DNA of 64,000 nucleotides from CADEDH01 sp963732695 (GTDB taxonomy: Bacteria > Actinomycetota > Acidimicrobiia > Acidimicrobiales > SZUA-35): positions 62,001-126,000 of the forward strand of contig CAVTAP010000025.1 in assembly GCA_963732695.1 (NCBI GenBank), written 5' to 3'. The notes below the pieces were generated by a model, which saw only the letters and a program-made list of their open reading frames with translations, had not been told where the DNA came from and did no database searches. The translations under genes were made by a program, and so were the position numbers. This document shows, one piece after another, positions 25,912 to 33,550 of the stretch (positions are counted from its first letter, which is position 1; every line of letters starts with the position of its first letter).

Positions 25912-26792
25912 GAATCGGTTTTGTCGGCCTGGGCTTCATGGGATCCCGGATCGCGGGCCTGCTCCTTCAGCGCGATCACGAGTTGCTGGTGTACGACCGC
26001 CGGTCGAGTGCAATCGACGATCTGGTGGCCGCTGGAGCCCACGGGGCCGGGAGTGCCGCCGAAGTAGCCGGCGCAAGCGAGCTGATCGTCACCTGCCTTC
26101 CCGGGCCGGCGGAGGTCGAAGACGTCATCCTGGCGCCGCAGTCCGGTGTATTGGCCAACGCGGCGTCCGGAACCACGATCGTCGACCACACGACGAACGC
26201 TCACCGGCTAGCGGTCGACGTCGCGGAACGCTGCCACGAGCGCGGCATCCGGTTCATCGACGCCCCGGTTACCGGGCGCCCACCGAAGCTCACCATCTTC
26301 GCCGGCAGCGATGATGAACTACCGGCGCCGCTCATCGAGGTACTCAGTAGCTACTCGGCCAAGGTCGTCCACACCGGCCCCAACGGCACCGGCAGTGCGA
26401 TGAAGCTCGCCAATCAGCTCCTCCTGTACTCGAACTTCCTGACCACCTGCGAGGCGCTGGTCATGGGCGCCAACGGCGGCGTGAACGCGTCGGTGATGGT
26501 CGAGAACTTCCGGGGAGGTGGGATGATGCTCGACGCGTTCAAGGAACGGCTCCTCAACCGGTCGTTCTCCGACAACGACGGCGCGCCTATGGGGCTCATC
26601 GCCAAGGACATGGCCCTGATCGCCGACCTGGCCGAAGAAGTCGGCATCCACTCGGCCCTGGTCGACCGCCTGAACGCCGTCTACCGGGCAGGTGTCGACC
26701 GCGGCTGGGCCGACGACCATTTCGCCCGGGTGCTGGAGATCATCGAGGAGCAAGGAACCACGCGGGTCGACGGGTCGGCCGTCGGGCCGTAA
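25908..26792 (+). CDS. 3-hydroxyisobutyrate dehydrogenase-like beta-hydroxyacid dehydrogenase
   Basis: A 294-residue NAD(P)-dependent enzyme of the beta-hydroxyacid dehydrogenase family. The nucleotide-binding motif is GFVGLGFMGSRIAG (residues 4-17), the second motif IVDHTTNAHR replaces the usual DxSTxxP, the substrate motif is FIDAPVTGRPPK (usual DAPVSGG) and the catalytic lysine is K166 in GSAMKLANQ. Oxidises a short hydroxyacid, or reduces the semialdehyde; the altered substrate motifs argue for a non-standard substrate, perhaps an aromatic cleavage product (inference). ATG overlaps the micro-ORF stop. Convergent with the extradiol dioxygenase 14 nt away. Confidence 0.82.
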   Translation: MRIGFVGLGFMGSRIAGLLLQRDHELLVYDRRSSAIDDLVAAGAHGAGSAAEVAGASELIVTCLPGPAEVEDVILAPQSGVLANAASGTTIVDHTTNAHRLAVDVAERCHERGIRFIDAPVTGRPPKLTIFAGSDDELPAPLIEVLSSYSAKVVHTGPNGTGSAMKLANQLLLYSNFLTTCEALVMGANGGVNASVMVENFRGGGMMLDAFKERLLNRSFSDNDGAPMGLIAKDMALIADLAEEVGIHSALVDRLNAVYRAGVDRGWADDHFARVLEIIEEQGTTRVDGSAVGP

Positions 26793-26806
26793 GCCCGGCT
26801 CTACCC

Positions 26807-27721
26807 TCAGGAAGACTGCTTACGGCGCCTTGCCTCGGCCGCGGCCTGCTCGCCGGTCAACCCGTTGGCATCACGGTGACCCCAGTAGCTGGCAGCGTCG
26901 TAGTGGCCGGTCGTGTGCACCGAGTGGTCGATCGAGCGACCACCCCACCCGTACTCGATGGGCAACCCCGAAGGGCTGACGCAGTAGAACGACACCATGT
27001 GATCATTCGTGTGCCGCCCGAGGCCGCTCTGCAGCGGAACCTTGCCGTCATAGACACGATCCAGGGCCCGGCCGACGATGTCGAGGTCGTCGACCTGGAA
27101 CATCAGGTGCTGCAGACCGGCCCCACCGGGACGCCCCTGAGCGAAGGCCAGGGTATGGTGCCGAGGATTGGGTGACGTGAACGTCAACTTCACCGGACCC
27201 AGCGTGATGAAATCACTGACCCGGAACCCGAGAAGGTCAACGTAGAAGTCATAGGTGTCCTGCGCGTTGGCCACCAGGATCACACAGTGGCCGAGACCCA
27301 GCTCACCGGTGACGAACCGGGCGCCCTCCGGCGAGACGAAGACGGACCGGTCGAGGTGGGCGCCGTAGAAGAACTCGAGCGGGAGGCCGCTCGGATCGTT
27401 CACCTGGAACACGTCGATGACACCCCGATGAGCGGCCAGCTCCGGCGAGTCCTTGACCGCCACACCAGCCGAGGCGAGGCGGGCCTTCAAGGCCTCGAAG
27501 CGGTCACGGTCGGCGACCTCGAATCCGAGCGCCACCAGCCCTCCATCTTCGCCGGGCTCCACCGCCACCCGCCAGGTCCGATCATCCATCCGCAGCCGGA
27601 CCTCACCATCAGACCGCCCGGAGACCGCCATACCCAGCACCGACTGGGCGAACTCCGCCCACTTCCCTGGATCCTCGGCGCCTAGTACCGCATATCCCAA
27701 CGAAGTGACTTCGGTGGACAT
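26807..27721 (-). CDS. Type I extradiol dioxygenase (BphC-like)
   Basis: A 304-residue two-domain VOC protein matching 2,3-dihydroxybiphenyl 1,2-dioxygenase in length. The Fe(II) ligands are H145 (GLGHCVILV), H205 (GLQHLMFQVDD) and E256 (PIEYGWGG), spaced almost exactly as in BphC, with H241 in the position of the second-shell His. It would cleave a bicyclic or substituted catechol meta to the hydroxyls. ATG 27721 has GAGGAGGAG at 8 nt; an in-frame extension upstream is not family-like. It lies convergent to the dioxygenase-dehydrogenase genes and likely acts in the same pathway, but an intermediate dihydrodiol dehydrogenase is not obvious besides the hydroxyacid enzyme. Confidence 0.86.
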   Translation of the reverse strand: MSTEVTSLGYAVLGAEDPGKWAEFAQSVLGMAVSGRSDGEVRLRMDDRTWRVAVEPGEDGGLVALGFEVADRDRFEALKARLASAGVAVKDSPELAAHRGVIDVFQVNDPSGLPLEFFYGAHLDRSVFVSPEGARFVTGELGLGHCVILVANAQDTYDFYVDLLGFRVSDFITLGPVKLTFTSPNPRHHTLAFAQGRPGGAGLQHLMFQVDDLDIVGRALDRVYDGKVPLQSGLGRHTNDHMVSFYCVSPSGLPIEYGWGGRSIDHSVHTTGHYDAASYWGHRDANGLTGEQAAAEARRRKQSS

Positions 27722-28065
27722 CAGTCTCTCCTCCTCGTGGAGGCCCCCGGCAGGGCCAGCCGCAGCAGTTGAGTCCGCTCGGACACGATGCACCTCCCCG
27801 CAGCTTCGCCCTGCCAAGTCTGCCAGGCCCAGGTGGAGGCGGCCACTGTGATGCGTTCCCCTCCATCGACTTCGTCGGCCCGACCGCGATCTACCAGGGC
27901 AGATACATCAGGCTCACGCTCGTCAGACGCCTCGACCCCGGTCGCTACATCGAAGCAAATCGCCCGACTGATCGAGCGGGCGCAAGGCTGAGCTGGCCGC
28001 GCCCGGAAGGGCCTTGCGTCGCTCGTTGAGCTACTTTGCTAGCATCCTCGTATGGCAGGCGCCCG
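27722..28065. other. 344-nt gap without recognisable gene
   Basis: No reading frame here resembles a known family. The right end holds the -10 element TAGCAT (28040-28045) and the five-codon uORF described below. The left end holds the ribosome site of the extradiol dioxygenase. No attachment-site repeat of tRNA-Val was seen. Confidence 0.5.
28040..28045 (+). promoter_or_regulatory. -10 element TAGCAT before a leaderless uORF
   Basis: TAGCAT ends 6 nt before ATG 28052. That ATG opens a five-codon frame (MAGAR, stop at 28067-28069) whose TGA overlaps the ATG of the RHH gene at 28066. Confidence 0.45.
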
Positions 28066-28275
28066 ATGACCGGCGAACCCTCGTCTGACGACCGCGGGGC
28101 CGATGGCCCCAGGCCTGACGACAAGGTGAAGCAGTTCAACGTGTACCTGCCCCTGCAGCTGATCAAGCGGGTGAAGCACCACGCGGTGGACACCGAGCAA
28201 TCGCTCTCGGGCCTGGTCACCGCTGCGCTGGAAGAGTACCTGCGAGCCCGAGAGGACGAATCGGATGGCGACTGA
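28066..28275 (+). CDS. Ribbon-helix-helix (CopG/Arc-like) protein
   Basis: A 69-residue protein. After a charged, probably disordered N-terminus of 20 residues, VKQFNVYLPLQLIKRVKHHA forms the DNA-contacting strand and first helix, and TEQSLSGLVTAALEEYLRA the second helix, the pattern of Arc/MetJ/CopG dimers. It may regulate its own operon. There is no toxin gene beside it: it overlaps a VOC protein gene by 11 nt. The ATG has no ribosome site of its own but is reached by the overlapping leaderless uORF. Confidence 0.75.
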   Translation: MTGEPSSDDRGADGPRPDDKVKQFNVYLPLQLIKRVKHHAVDTEQSLSGLVTAALEEYLRAREDESDGD

Positions 28276-28612
28276 CGGCATCGAGGCCGTGTTCCTCGAG
28301 ACCCACAACTGGGGCAAGGCGGCCCGGTTCTTCCAGGCTCTGGGCTACGAGCTCGACTTCGAGACCGGCCACGGGTCGGGCCAGCTCCGCCACGGCGACG
28401 GCCCGTACCTGTTCATCGCCGAGGTCCCCGAGGACCAGCCGGTGGGCACCCGCCTCGTCCTGCGGGTGGCCGACGCCGACGCCTTCGCCCCCGATCCCGG
28501 GGTGGAGGTCGTCTCCCCCTTCCAGCCCACCCACTGGGGCACGCAGGAGATGACCGTGCGGGATCCCGACGGTCGGCTGTGGAGCCTCCAGGCCCCCGGC
28601 GGCGGATCATGA
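28265..28612 (+). CDS. Single-module VOC protein
   Basis: A 115-residue glyoxalase/bleomycin-resistance-fold protein: GIEAVFLETHNWGKAARFFQALGYELDFE at the N-terminus, HGDGPYLFIAEV in the middle, and EMTVRDPDGRLWSLQAPG at the end. It has one VOC module and so should dimerise to make metal sites. It overlaps the RHH gene by 11 nt and the methyltransferase by 4 nt, so the three form one operon. Function unknown. Confidence 0.75.
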   Translation: MATDGIEAVFLETHNWGKAARFFQALGYELDFETGHGSGQLRHGDGPYLFIAEVPEDQPVGTRLVLRVADADAFAPDPGVEVVSPFQPTHWGTQEMTVRDPDGRLWSLQAPGGGS

Positions 28613-29460
28613 CCGTCGCCGACCCGACCCCCGCCCCCGACAGCAGCGCCGTGCGCACCGCCCTGTGGCGGGCGCTCCATGTGCAGATCGACGCCCCGCC
28701 CCACCTGATCGACGACGAGATCGGCCTGGCCCTCGCCGACCCCGAGCCCGGCTGGGAGCAACGGGGCGACATGCACCCGATCGGCACCGGCGGCTACCGG
28801 GCCGCCATCGTGGCCCGCACCCGGTTCGTGGAGGACCTCGTGCGGGGCGAGCACATCGGCCAGTACGTGCTCCTCGGGGCCGGGCTCGACACGTTCGCCC
28901 AGCGCCATCCCGACCTGGCCGGCACCGTGACGACGTTCGAGATCGACCAGCCCGGCCCCCAGGCGTGGAAGCGCCAACGGCTCGAGGCGCTGGGCTACGG
29001 CGTGCCCGATCACCTCCGGCTGATCCCGGTCGACTTCGAGGCCGACGAGGACTGGTGGCAGGCCCTGCTGGGCGCCGGTTTCGATGCCGCGGCCCCGGCG
29101 CTCGTGTCGTCCAGCGGCGTCTCCATGTACATCAGCCGCCAGGCCACCGAAGCCACGTTGGTCCGCCTGGTGGCGTTGGCGCCCGGCTCGATCGTGGCCA
29201 TGACGTTCATGCTCCCCATCGAGCTGGCCGACCCGGCCGACCGCCCCGGCCTGGAGGGCGCGGCCCGCGGCGCCCGAGCGTCGGGCACGCCGTGGATCAG
29301 CTTCTACGCCCCGGACGACATCGCCGCCCTGGCCCGGGAGGCCGGGTTCGGCGATGTCCGCTACGTCCCCACCAATGAGCTGGCCGAGCGCTATCTCGCC
29401 GGCCGGGCCGACGGCCTGCGCCCGGCCAGCGGCGAAGGCCTCCTCCTCGCCCGTACCTGA
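28609..29460 (+). CDS. SAM-dependent methyltransferase, LCMT/PPM1 type
   Basis: A 283-residue enzyme of the leucine carboxyl methyltransferase-like family that is expanded in Actinobacteria. Key parts are YRAAIVARTRFVED, the SAM motif YVLLGAGLDTFAQR, TFEIDQPGPQAWKRQRLEALG and the segment VSSSGVSMYISRQATEATL, where the usual E in VxxEGVxxYL is replaced by S. In mycobacteria such proteins methylate small molecules or carboxyl groups; the substrate here is unknown. ATG overlaps the VOC stop as ATGA. It is the last gene of the RHH-VOC operon; no terminator hairpin was seen within 60 nt. Confidence 0.8.
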   Translation: MTVADPTPAPDSSAVRTALWRALHVQIDAPPHLIDDEIGLALADPEPGWEQRGDMHPIGTGGYRAAIVARTRFVEDLVRGEHIGQYVLLGAGLDTFAQRHPDLAGTVTTFEIDQPGPQAWKRQRLEALGYGVPDHLRLIPVDFEADEDWWQALLGAGFDAAAPALVSSSGVSMYISRQATEATLVRLVALAPGSIVAMTFMLPIELADPADRPGLEGAARGARASGTPWISFYAPDDIAALAREAGFGDVRYVPTNELAERYLAGRADGLRPASGEGLLLART

Positions 29461-29801
29461 CGACGGGCGCCTCCCGGCCGAACTGCGATGGGCCGCATGA
29501 GCGATTCTGACCAGGCTCTAAACCAGATACCCGTCGGTCATCGCCAACGTGCATGTTGAATGAGATCAGTATGTTTCAGGGGAATATGTCCAGGTGGCGA
29601 TCTCACGTCGGGTCCCCGGGTGCCGGTTTGGGTCCGAGTTGATTCATCTTTCGAACCTTCTTTAGCGGCTTCGTAACACGCCGTGTCTGTGCCGAGCGTC
29701 ACAACTTCATTAGTGTGCCAATTGCTGGTGTCGCCCCGCAGTGGGGTGACGGTGCGGATCCCGATCGAGTCGATCGGTTGACTAAGGGGAGAAAACTTCA
29801 C
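29461..29801. other. 341-nt upstream region of binding protein 5
   Basis: Relatively AT-rich and without a gene. Near the right end are a hairpin GTCGCCCC/GGGGTGAC (one G-U pair, about 29730-29750) and a palindrome CCGATCG-AGT-CGATCGG at 29761-29777, 25 nt before the start codon; either could be a regulator site. TAGTGT at 29711-29716 is a possible -10. Confidence 0.45.
29761..29777. promoter_or_regulatory. Palindrome CCGATCG-N3-CGATCGG upstream of binding protein 5
   Basis: A perfect 7-bp inverted repeat directly upstream of the ribosome site AAGGGGAG of the binding-protein gene. It would fall in the 5' leader, so it could be an operator or a small RNA hairpin. Confidence 0.4.
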
Positions 29802-31411
29802 ATGACTTTCCGGACATGGGCCCGAGGGCTCGCGCCCTTGCTCGCGCTCGGCCTGATGGCCAGCGCCTGCGGCAGTAGCGGTGGGGGGGACGACACCAAC
29901 GCCGGCAGCGACGGGACGGTCCTCGACCAGAACGCCAAGGACGCCGCCGCCAGCGCCCTGGAGAACACCACGACCACGGCCACGGGTGCAGCTGCCGCCC
30001 CGGCCGAGATCAAGTCGATCCAGGACTACGAGGCGCTCTGGGAGACCCAGCGGGCCGCCGTGGTCAAGAACATCAAGGACAACAAGTGGGGCTGGGACAA
30101 GGCCGGCAACAAGGTCACCGGTCCCGGTGGCTTCAGCGTCGACCTGAGCACCTGCCCCGCGGGCTGGGACCCCTACGAGGGCCTGGTCGACGGCAAGATC
30201 AAGCTCGGCCAGAACATGGTCTTCTCCGGCGCCCTGGCCGACTACGGCAACATCGGCGTGGCCCAGAAGGTGTACTTCGACTACGTCAACTCCCAGGGCG
30301 GGATCGACCGACGTCGACGGAAAGACGTGGCAGATCACGACCGACCAGAAGGACGACAGCTACGACCCGGCCAAGACCGTGCCGATCGTCGACGAGCTGC
30401 TCGACTCGCGAGAAGTCGTTCGCCATCGAGACCATCGGGTCGCCGGCCACGATGAAGGTGTACGACAAGATCAACTCGCGCTGCGTGCCCGACCCCTTCG
30501 TGATGTCGGGTCACCCGGCCTGGGGTGATCCGGTCAACCACCCGTGGGTGTGGGGCCACCAGCTGGCCTACAACACCGAGGCCATCCTGTGGGGCGGGCT
30601 CATCGAGAAGAAGTTCGCCGACAAGGCCGAGGTCACCGTGGCCGCGCTGATCATGCAGAACGACTTCGGCAAGGCCTACGAGCTCGGCTTCAACGAGTTC
30701 ATCAAGACCTCCAAGGTCAAGATCAACTTCGTGTTCGAGCGGATCGAGCCCACGGCTCCCACCATCACCAACCAGATGACCACGCTGGCGTCGAAGAACC
30801 CCGACGTGTTCATCGCCATGACGGCCGGCACCTCGTGCACCCAGGCCATCCAGGAAGCCGCCAACAACGGCATGCGGGACTCGGCCCAGATGCTGTTCCA
30901 GCCGTCGGTCTGCAAGTCGCAGAGCTTCGTGGGCAAGGACAAGGTGGGCGGCGACGGTATGGCCGCCGACAAGTGGTGGATCGTCGGCGGCGGCGCCAAG
31001 GACTTCCTCGACAAGGCCAACGCCGCCGACCCGTGGATCGCCTTCGCCAACGACCTGCTGGTGAAGAACGGCACCCCGATCGAGACCTCGGGCTCGCTGG
31101 CCAGCGGGTTCGGCTTCGCCTGGCCGCTGGTGGAGGCGATGAAGATCGCCGCCCAGCTCGACGGCGGCCTCAGCCGGCCCAACCTGATGGTGGCGGCCCG
31201 GGCCATGGACATGACCAACCCGAACCTGCTGGACGGGATCAAGTACAACATGTCGGGCAACGACGATCCCTACTTCACCGAGGGCTCCGAGTTCTCGGTG
31301 TACGACGGCGCCAAGCAGAGCTGGATCAAGCAGGAGGACCTTGGCATCATCGAGCTGTCGGGCAAGTCCAAGCCCTGTGCCTGGGACCAGTCGACCAGCA
31401 CCTGCGGCTGA
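29802..31411 (+). pseudogene. Liv-type substrate-binding lipoprotein 5, two +1 frameshifts
   Basis: A close paralogue of binding proteins 1 and 2, 14 kb from them. ATG 29802 with AGGGGAG gives a signal peptide ending LMASAC (lipid Cys23), then GPGGFSVDLSTCPAGWDP and the LivJ-like fold, ending CAWDQSTSTCG. The frame breaks at 30305 (extra G: GGGATCGACC for expected GGGATCACC) and 30419 (extra C: TCGCGAGAAG for TCGGAGAAG). Removing both gives 535 residues collinear with the others. The C-terminal half (NDFGKAYELGFNEFIKTSK) is almost identical to paralogue 2. Probably misread rather than dead. It stands as a single gene with its own long upstream region. Confidence 0.8.
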
Positions 31412-31521
31412 GGTGCGCCCTTCGGGCGCCTCGGGTTCGCCTTCGGCGAACACCGGGCGGTCAGGGGTAGGCCTCTTCCCTTAGGGAGGGCTCGAGGGCG
31501 GTCGCTCCGGCGGCCGCCCTC
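31410..31521. terminator. Cluster of three hairpins after binding protein 5
   Basis: Hairpin A 31410-31432 (GAGGTGCGCCC-TTCG-GGCGCCTC, one bulge) overlaps the stop codon. Hairpin B is GTTCGCC/GGCGAAC (31435-31451, TTC loop). Hairpin C is GAGGGCGG/CCGCCCTC (31494-31521). Together they separate this gene from the convergent VOC gene. Confidence 0.7.
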
Positions 31522-31534
31522 GGCGCGTGCGCCG

Positions 31535-32413
31535 TCAGCCCCGGGTGTCGCCGGGGATGGTGCGGGCCGTCAGGTGGAGGTTCAGGCCGTGGCCGGGATC
31601 GAGATCCACCCGGACGTCGGCGTCGCCGGTGCGGGTGGTGGCGATCCCGTTCTGGCCCAGGAAGGCCACGGCCCGGTCGAGATCGGCGGTGGCGAAGGTG
31701 ATGGCGTGCACGGCGTTGCCCGCCCCGGCCCGGTCGCGTCCCTCGGGGGTGGAGCCGTCGGTGGGCGCCACCACCTCCACCACCGTGTCCTCCCCGATGG
31801 CCCACCAGGCCCGGGGGGCGGCCGGGTTGGAGGTGTCGGTGTGGAGCAGGGTGCCGGCCAGGGCGTCGCCGTAGATCCGCTCCCCGCTGTCGAGGCTGTC
31901 GAACAGCACGGTCACCCATGCCGTGCGCAACAGGCCCAGCGGGTGCTCCCGCCACGGTTCGGTGGTCCAGCCGGCATCGAGGCGGGGGTCGGCGGCGAAT
32001 CCGGCCTCGCAGAACTCGAGCAGGGCGCCGGTGTCGCCCGGGTGGGTCCAGATGGCGACGGCGTCCTCCGGCTTGGTGACCGGCCGCCCGGTGAGCCCGA
32101 CCAGGCGGATCTGGCGCTCGAGCAGGCGCTCGGTGAACGAGCCGATGTCGTCCACGTACCAGGCGATCGAGTGGAGCCGGTTGCCGAACCGGGCCTTGAA
32201 CCGCCCGAGGGGGCTTCCGGCGTCGGCCGGATCGGCCGAGGGCATGATCGGCTCCATGCACTGGTCGCACACGATCAGCAGCGACGCCTCCCGTCGGGCC
32301 GCCTTCTCGTAGGCCCGGTAGTACCGCTGGCAGGCGAACACGTCGTCGTACAGCCGGTCGGTGGCGTCGAGATCGTCGACGAGGTGGGCGAGGTGGAACA
32401 GCTTCCCGATCAT
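31535..32413 (-). CDS. Two-module VOC family protein
   Basis: A 292-residue protein with two VOC modules. The first starts KLFHLAHLVDDLDATDRLYDDVF and includes LHSIAWYVDDIGSF and a closing GALLEFCEA with a potential Glu ligand; the second contains VHAITFATADLDRAVAFLGQNGI and ends LDPGHGLNLHLTART, without a clear terminal Glu. It resembles the glyoxalase-like proteins encoded beside aromatic-ring cleavage enzymes. Possible roles are dioxygenase, hydrolase-like isomerase or binding protein. ATG 32413 has GGAGG 7 nt upstream. It is divergent from the VOC gene at 32594, with a palindrome between. Confidence 0.75.
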   Translation of the reverse strand: MIGKLFHLAHLVDDLDATDRLYDDVFACQRYYRAYEKAARREASLLIVCDQCMEPIMPSADPADAGSPLGRFKARFGNRLHSIAWYVDDIGSFTERLLERQIRLVGLTGRPVTKPEDAVAIWTHPGDTGALLEFCEAGFAADPRLDAGWTTEPWREHPLGLLRTAWVTVLFDSLDSGERIYGDALAGTLLHTDTSNPAAPRAWWAIGEDTVVEVVAPTDGSTPEGRDRAGAGNAVHAITFATADLDRAVAFLGQNGIATTRTGDADVRVDLDPGHGLNLHLTARTIPGDTRG

Positions 32414-32462
32414 GGCCTGACCTCCTGGCCGGAGCCTACGGCGGAGCCGCCGCGACGTCGAT

Positions 32463-32476
32463 CTGAGCGCGCTCAG
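32463..32476. promoter_or_regulatory. Perfect 14-nt palindrome CTGAGCGCGCTCAG, likely operator
   Basis: It lies in the 180-nt gap between divergent VOC genes. The TGAGCGCGCTCA core resembles operators of TetR-family repressors in Actinobacteria (established type of site; the specific regulator is unknown and not in the window). Confidence 0.5.
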
Positions 32477-32593
32477 TGCACGGGACCAAGGTCCCTATCG
32501 GCGTGACAGGGGCCACGCCCATGCTGGGCAGAACACCGGCAAACGGGCCGGTGGCCGAGGCTCGGTGGGCATCCAGCCAGGAGGTCGAAAGTC

Positions 32594-33145
32594 ATGGGTC
32601 AGGTTCGTGAGTCAGGTCCGGCGTTCCAGCACCTGGCGCTGATGGTGCGCGACATCGACGCCTCGCACCGCTTCTACACCGAGGCGCTCGGCTTCGAGCA
32701 GTGCGCCTCCATCGACCGCCCGGGGGTCGACTTCCGGTTCTACCGGGGTGCCCCCGACCGCCACCACGACTTCGCCCTGGTGCAGACGCCCGATCCCTCC
32801 GCCTTCCCCGCCGCCGACACCAAGTGGAACATGCTCGACAACCGGGTGGGCATCAACCACATCGCCATCTGCTACCCCACCCGGGAGGAGTTCCTGACCC
32901 GCCTCCGGACGCTGAAGGAGCAGGGCGTGGAGTTCCGCCAGCGGGGCAACCACGGGATGACCCACAGCGTCTACGTGTCCGACCCCGACGGCAACGGCAT
33001 CGAGGTGCTCTACGAGCTGCCCGAGGAGGTGTGGGTGAACGACGTGCACGGCGCCCTCAACTACTGGCAGGACATGCCACTCGACGGCGACGAGGCCCTC
33101 ACCGACCCGACCGACTACCCGGTCTTCACCGGCGCCGCCCAGTAG
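32594..33145 (+). CDS. VOC protein, extradiol-dioxygenase-like
   Basis: A 183-residue protein with one full VOC module of the lactoylglutathione lyase/extradiol type. FQHLALMVRDIDASHRFY supplies H13, NHIAICYP supplies H89 and GIEVLYELP supplies E137, so a complete 2-His-1-carboxylate set is present. The C-terminal 40 residues (VWVNDVHGALNYWQDMPL) resemble the tail of small catechol-type dioxygenases. ATG 32594 has AGGAGG upstream. It is the first gene of a five-gene run ending with the SDR, and 7 nt separate it from the ferredoxin. Confidence 0.78.
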   Translation: MGQVRESGPAFQHLALMVRDIDASHRFYTEALGFEQCASIDRPGVDFRFYRGAPDRHHDFALVQTPDPSAFPAADTKWNMLDNRVGINHIAICYPTREEFLTRLRTLKEQGVEFRQRGNHGMTHSVYVSDPDGNGIEVLYELPEEVWVNDVHGALNYWQDMPLDGDEALTDPTDYPVFTGAAQ

Positions 33146-33152
33146 CCGAACC

Positions 33153-33548
33153 ATGCGGCCGGGGCCGGGCATGCCGGTGATGACGCTCCAGATCGGCACC
33201 GAGCCCGAGATCCGGCTGCCGGTGCGGCCGGGGGACACGATCGACGCCGCCTTCACCCGGGCCGGCTATGCCCGCCGCCGTAAGGGCTGCCGCCGGGGCG
33301 GCTGCGGCCAGTGCCTGATCACCGTGCTCAACGGTTCGGTGACCGACGACCGGCCGGTGGCCGTCACCGTCCTGCCCCCGGCCCAGCGGGCCGCGGGCGG
33401 CGCGTTGGCCTGCCGGGCGGTACCCGAGGGTGACGTGGTGGTACGGGCCGACGCCGGCTCCATCCGCTGTGTGTCGCCGCTCCAGAAGGAGCTGGCTCTG
33501 CGGGAGCTGGCCCGAATCACCACGACAACCTTGCAGGAAGGAAGCTGA
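33153..33548 (+). CDS. Plant-type [2Fe-2S] ferredoxin, XylT-like
   Basis: A 131-residue 2Fe-2S protein. The cluster motif is KGCRRGGCGQC with a fourth Cys in ALACRAVPEGDVVV, the C-x4-C-x2-C...C arrangement of plant-type ferredoxins. It is followed after 2 nt by a catechol 2,3-dioxygenase gene. XylT-type ferredoxins are known to reactivate such dioxygenases by reducing the oxidised iron, and this gene order is the classical one. ATG 33153, 33171 or 33180 could be the start; none has a clear ribosome site. It extends past the ferredoxin fold by about 25 residues. An electron carrier for the Rieske oxygenase is a less likely alternative. Confidence 0.78.
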   Translation: MRPGPGMPVMTLQIGTEPEIRLPVRPGDTIDAAFTRAGYARRRKGCRRGGCGQCLITVLNGSVTDDRPVAVTVLPPAQRAAGGALACRAVPEGDVVVRADAGSIRCVSPLQKELALRELARITTTTLQEGS

Positions 33549-33550
33549 CC

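Noticed and set aside
21484..27721. Complete mobile element with both attachment sites
   Set aside because: Only an integrase fragment remains, and no second copy of the tRNA-Val 3' end was seen in the following sequence.
28066..28612. Toxin-antitoxin pair from the RHH protein and its partner
   Set aside because: The partner is a VOC-fold protein, not a known toxin, and a methyltransferase follows in the same operon.
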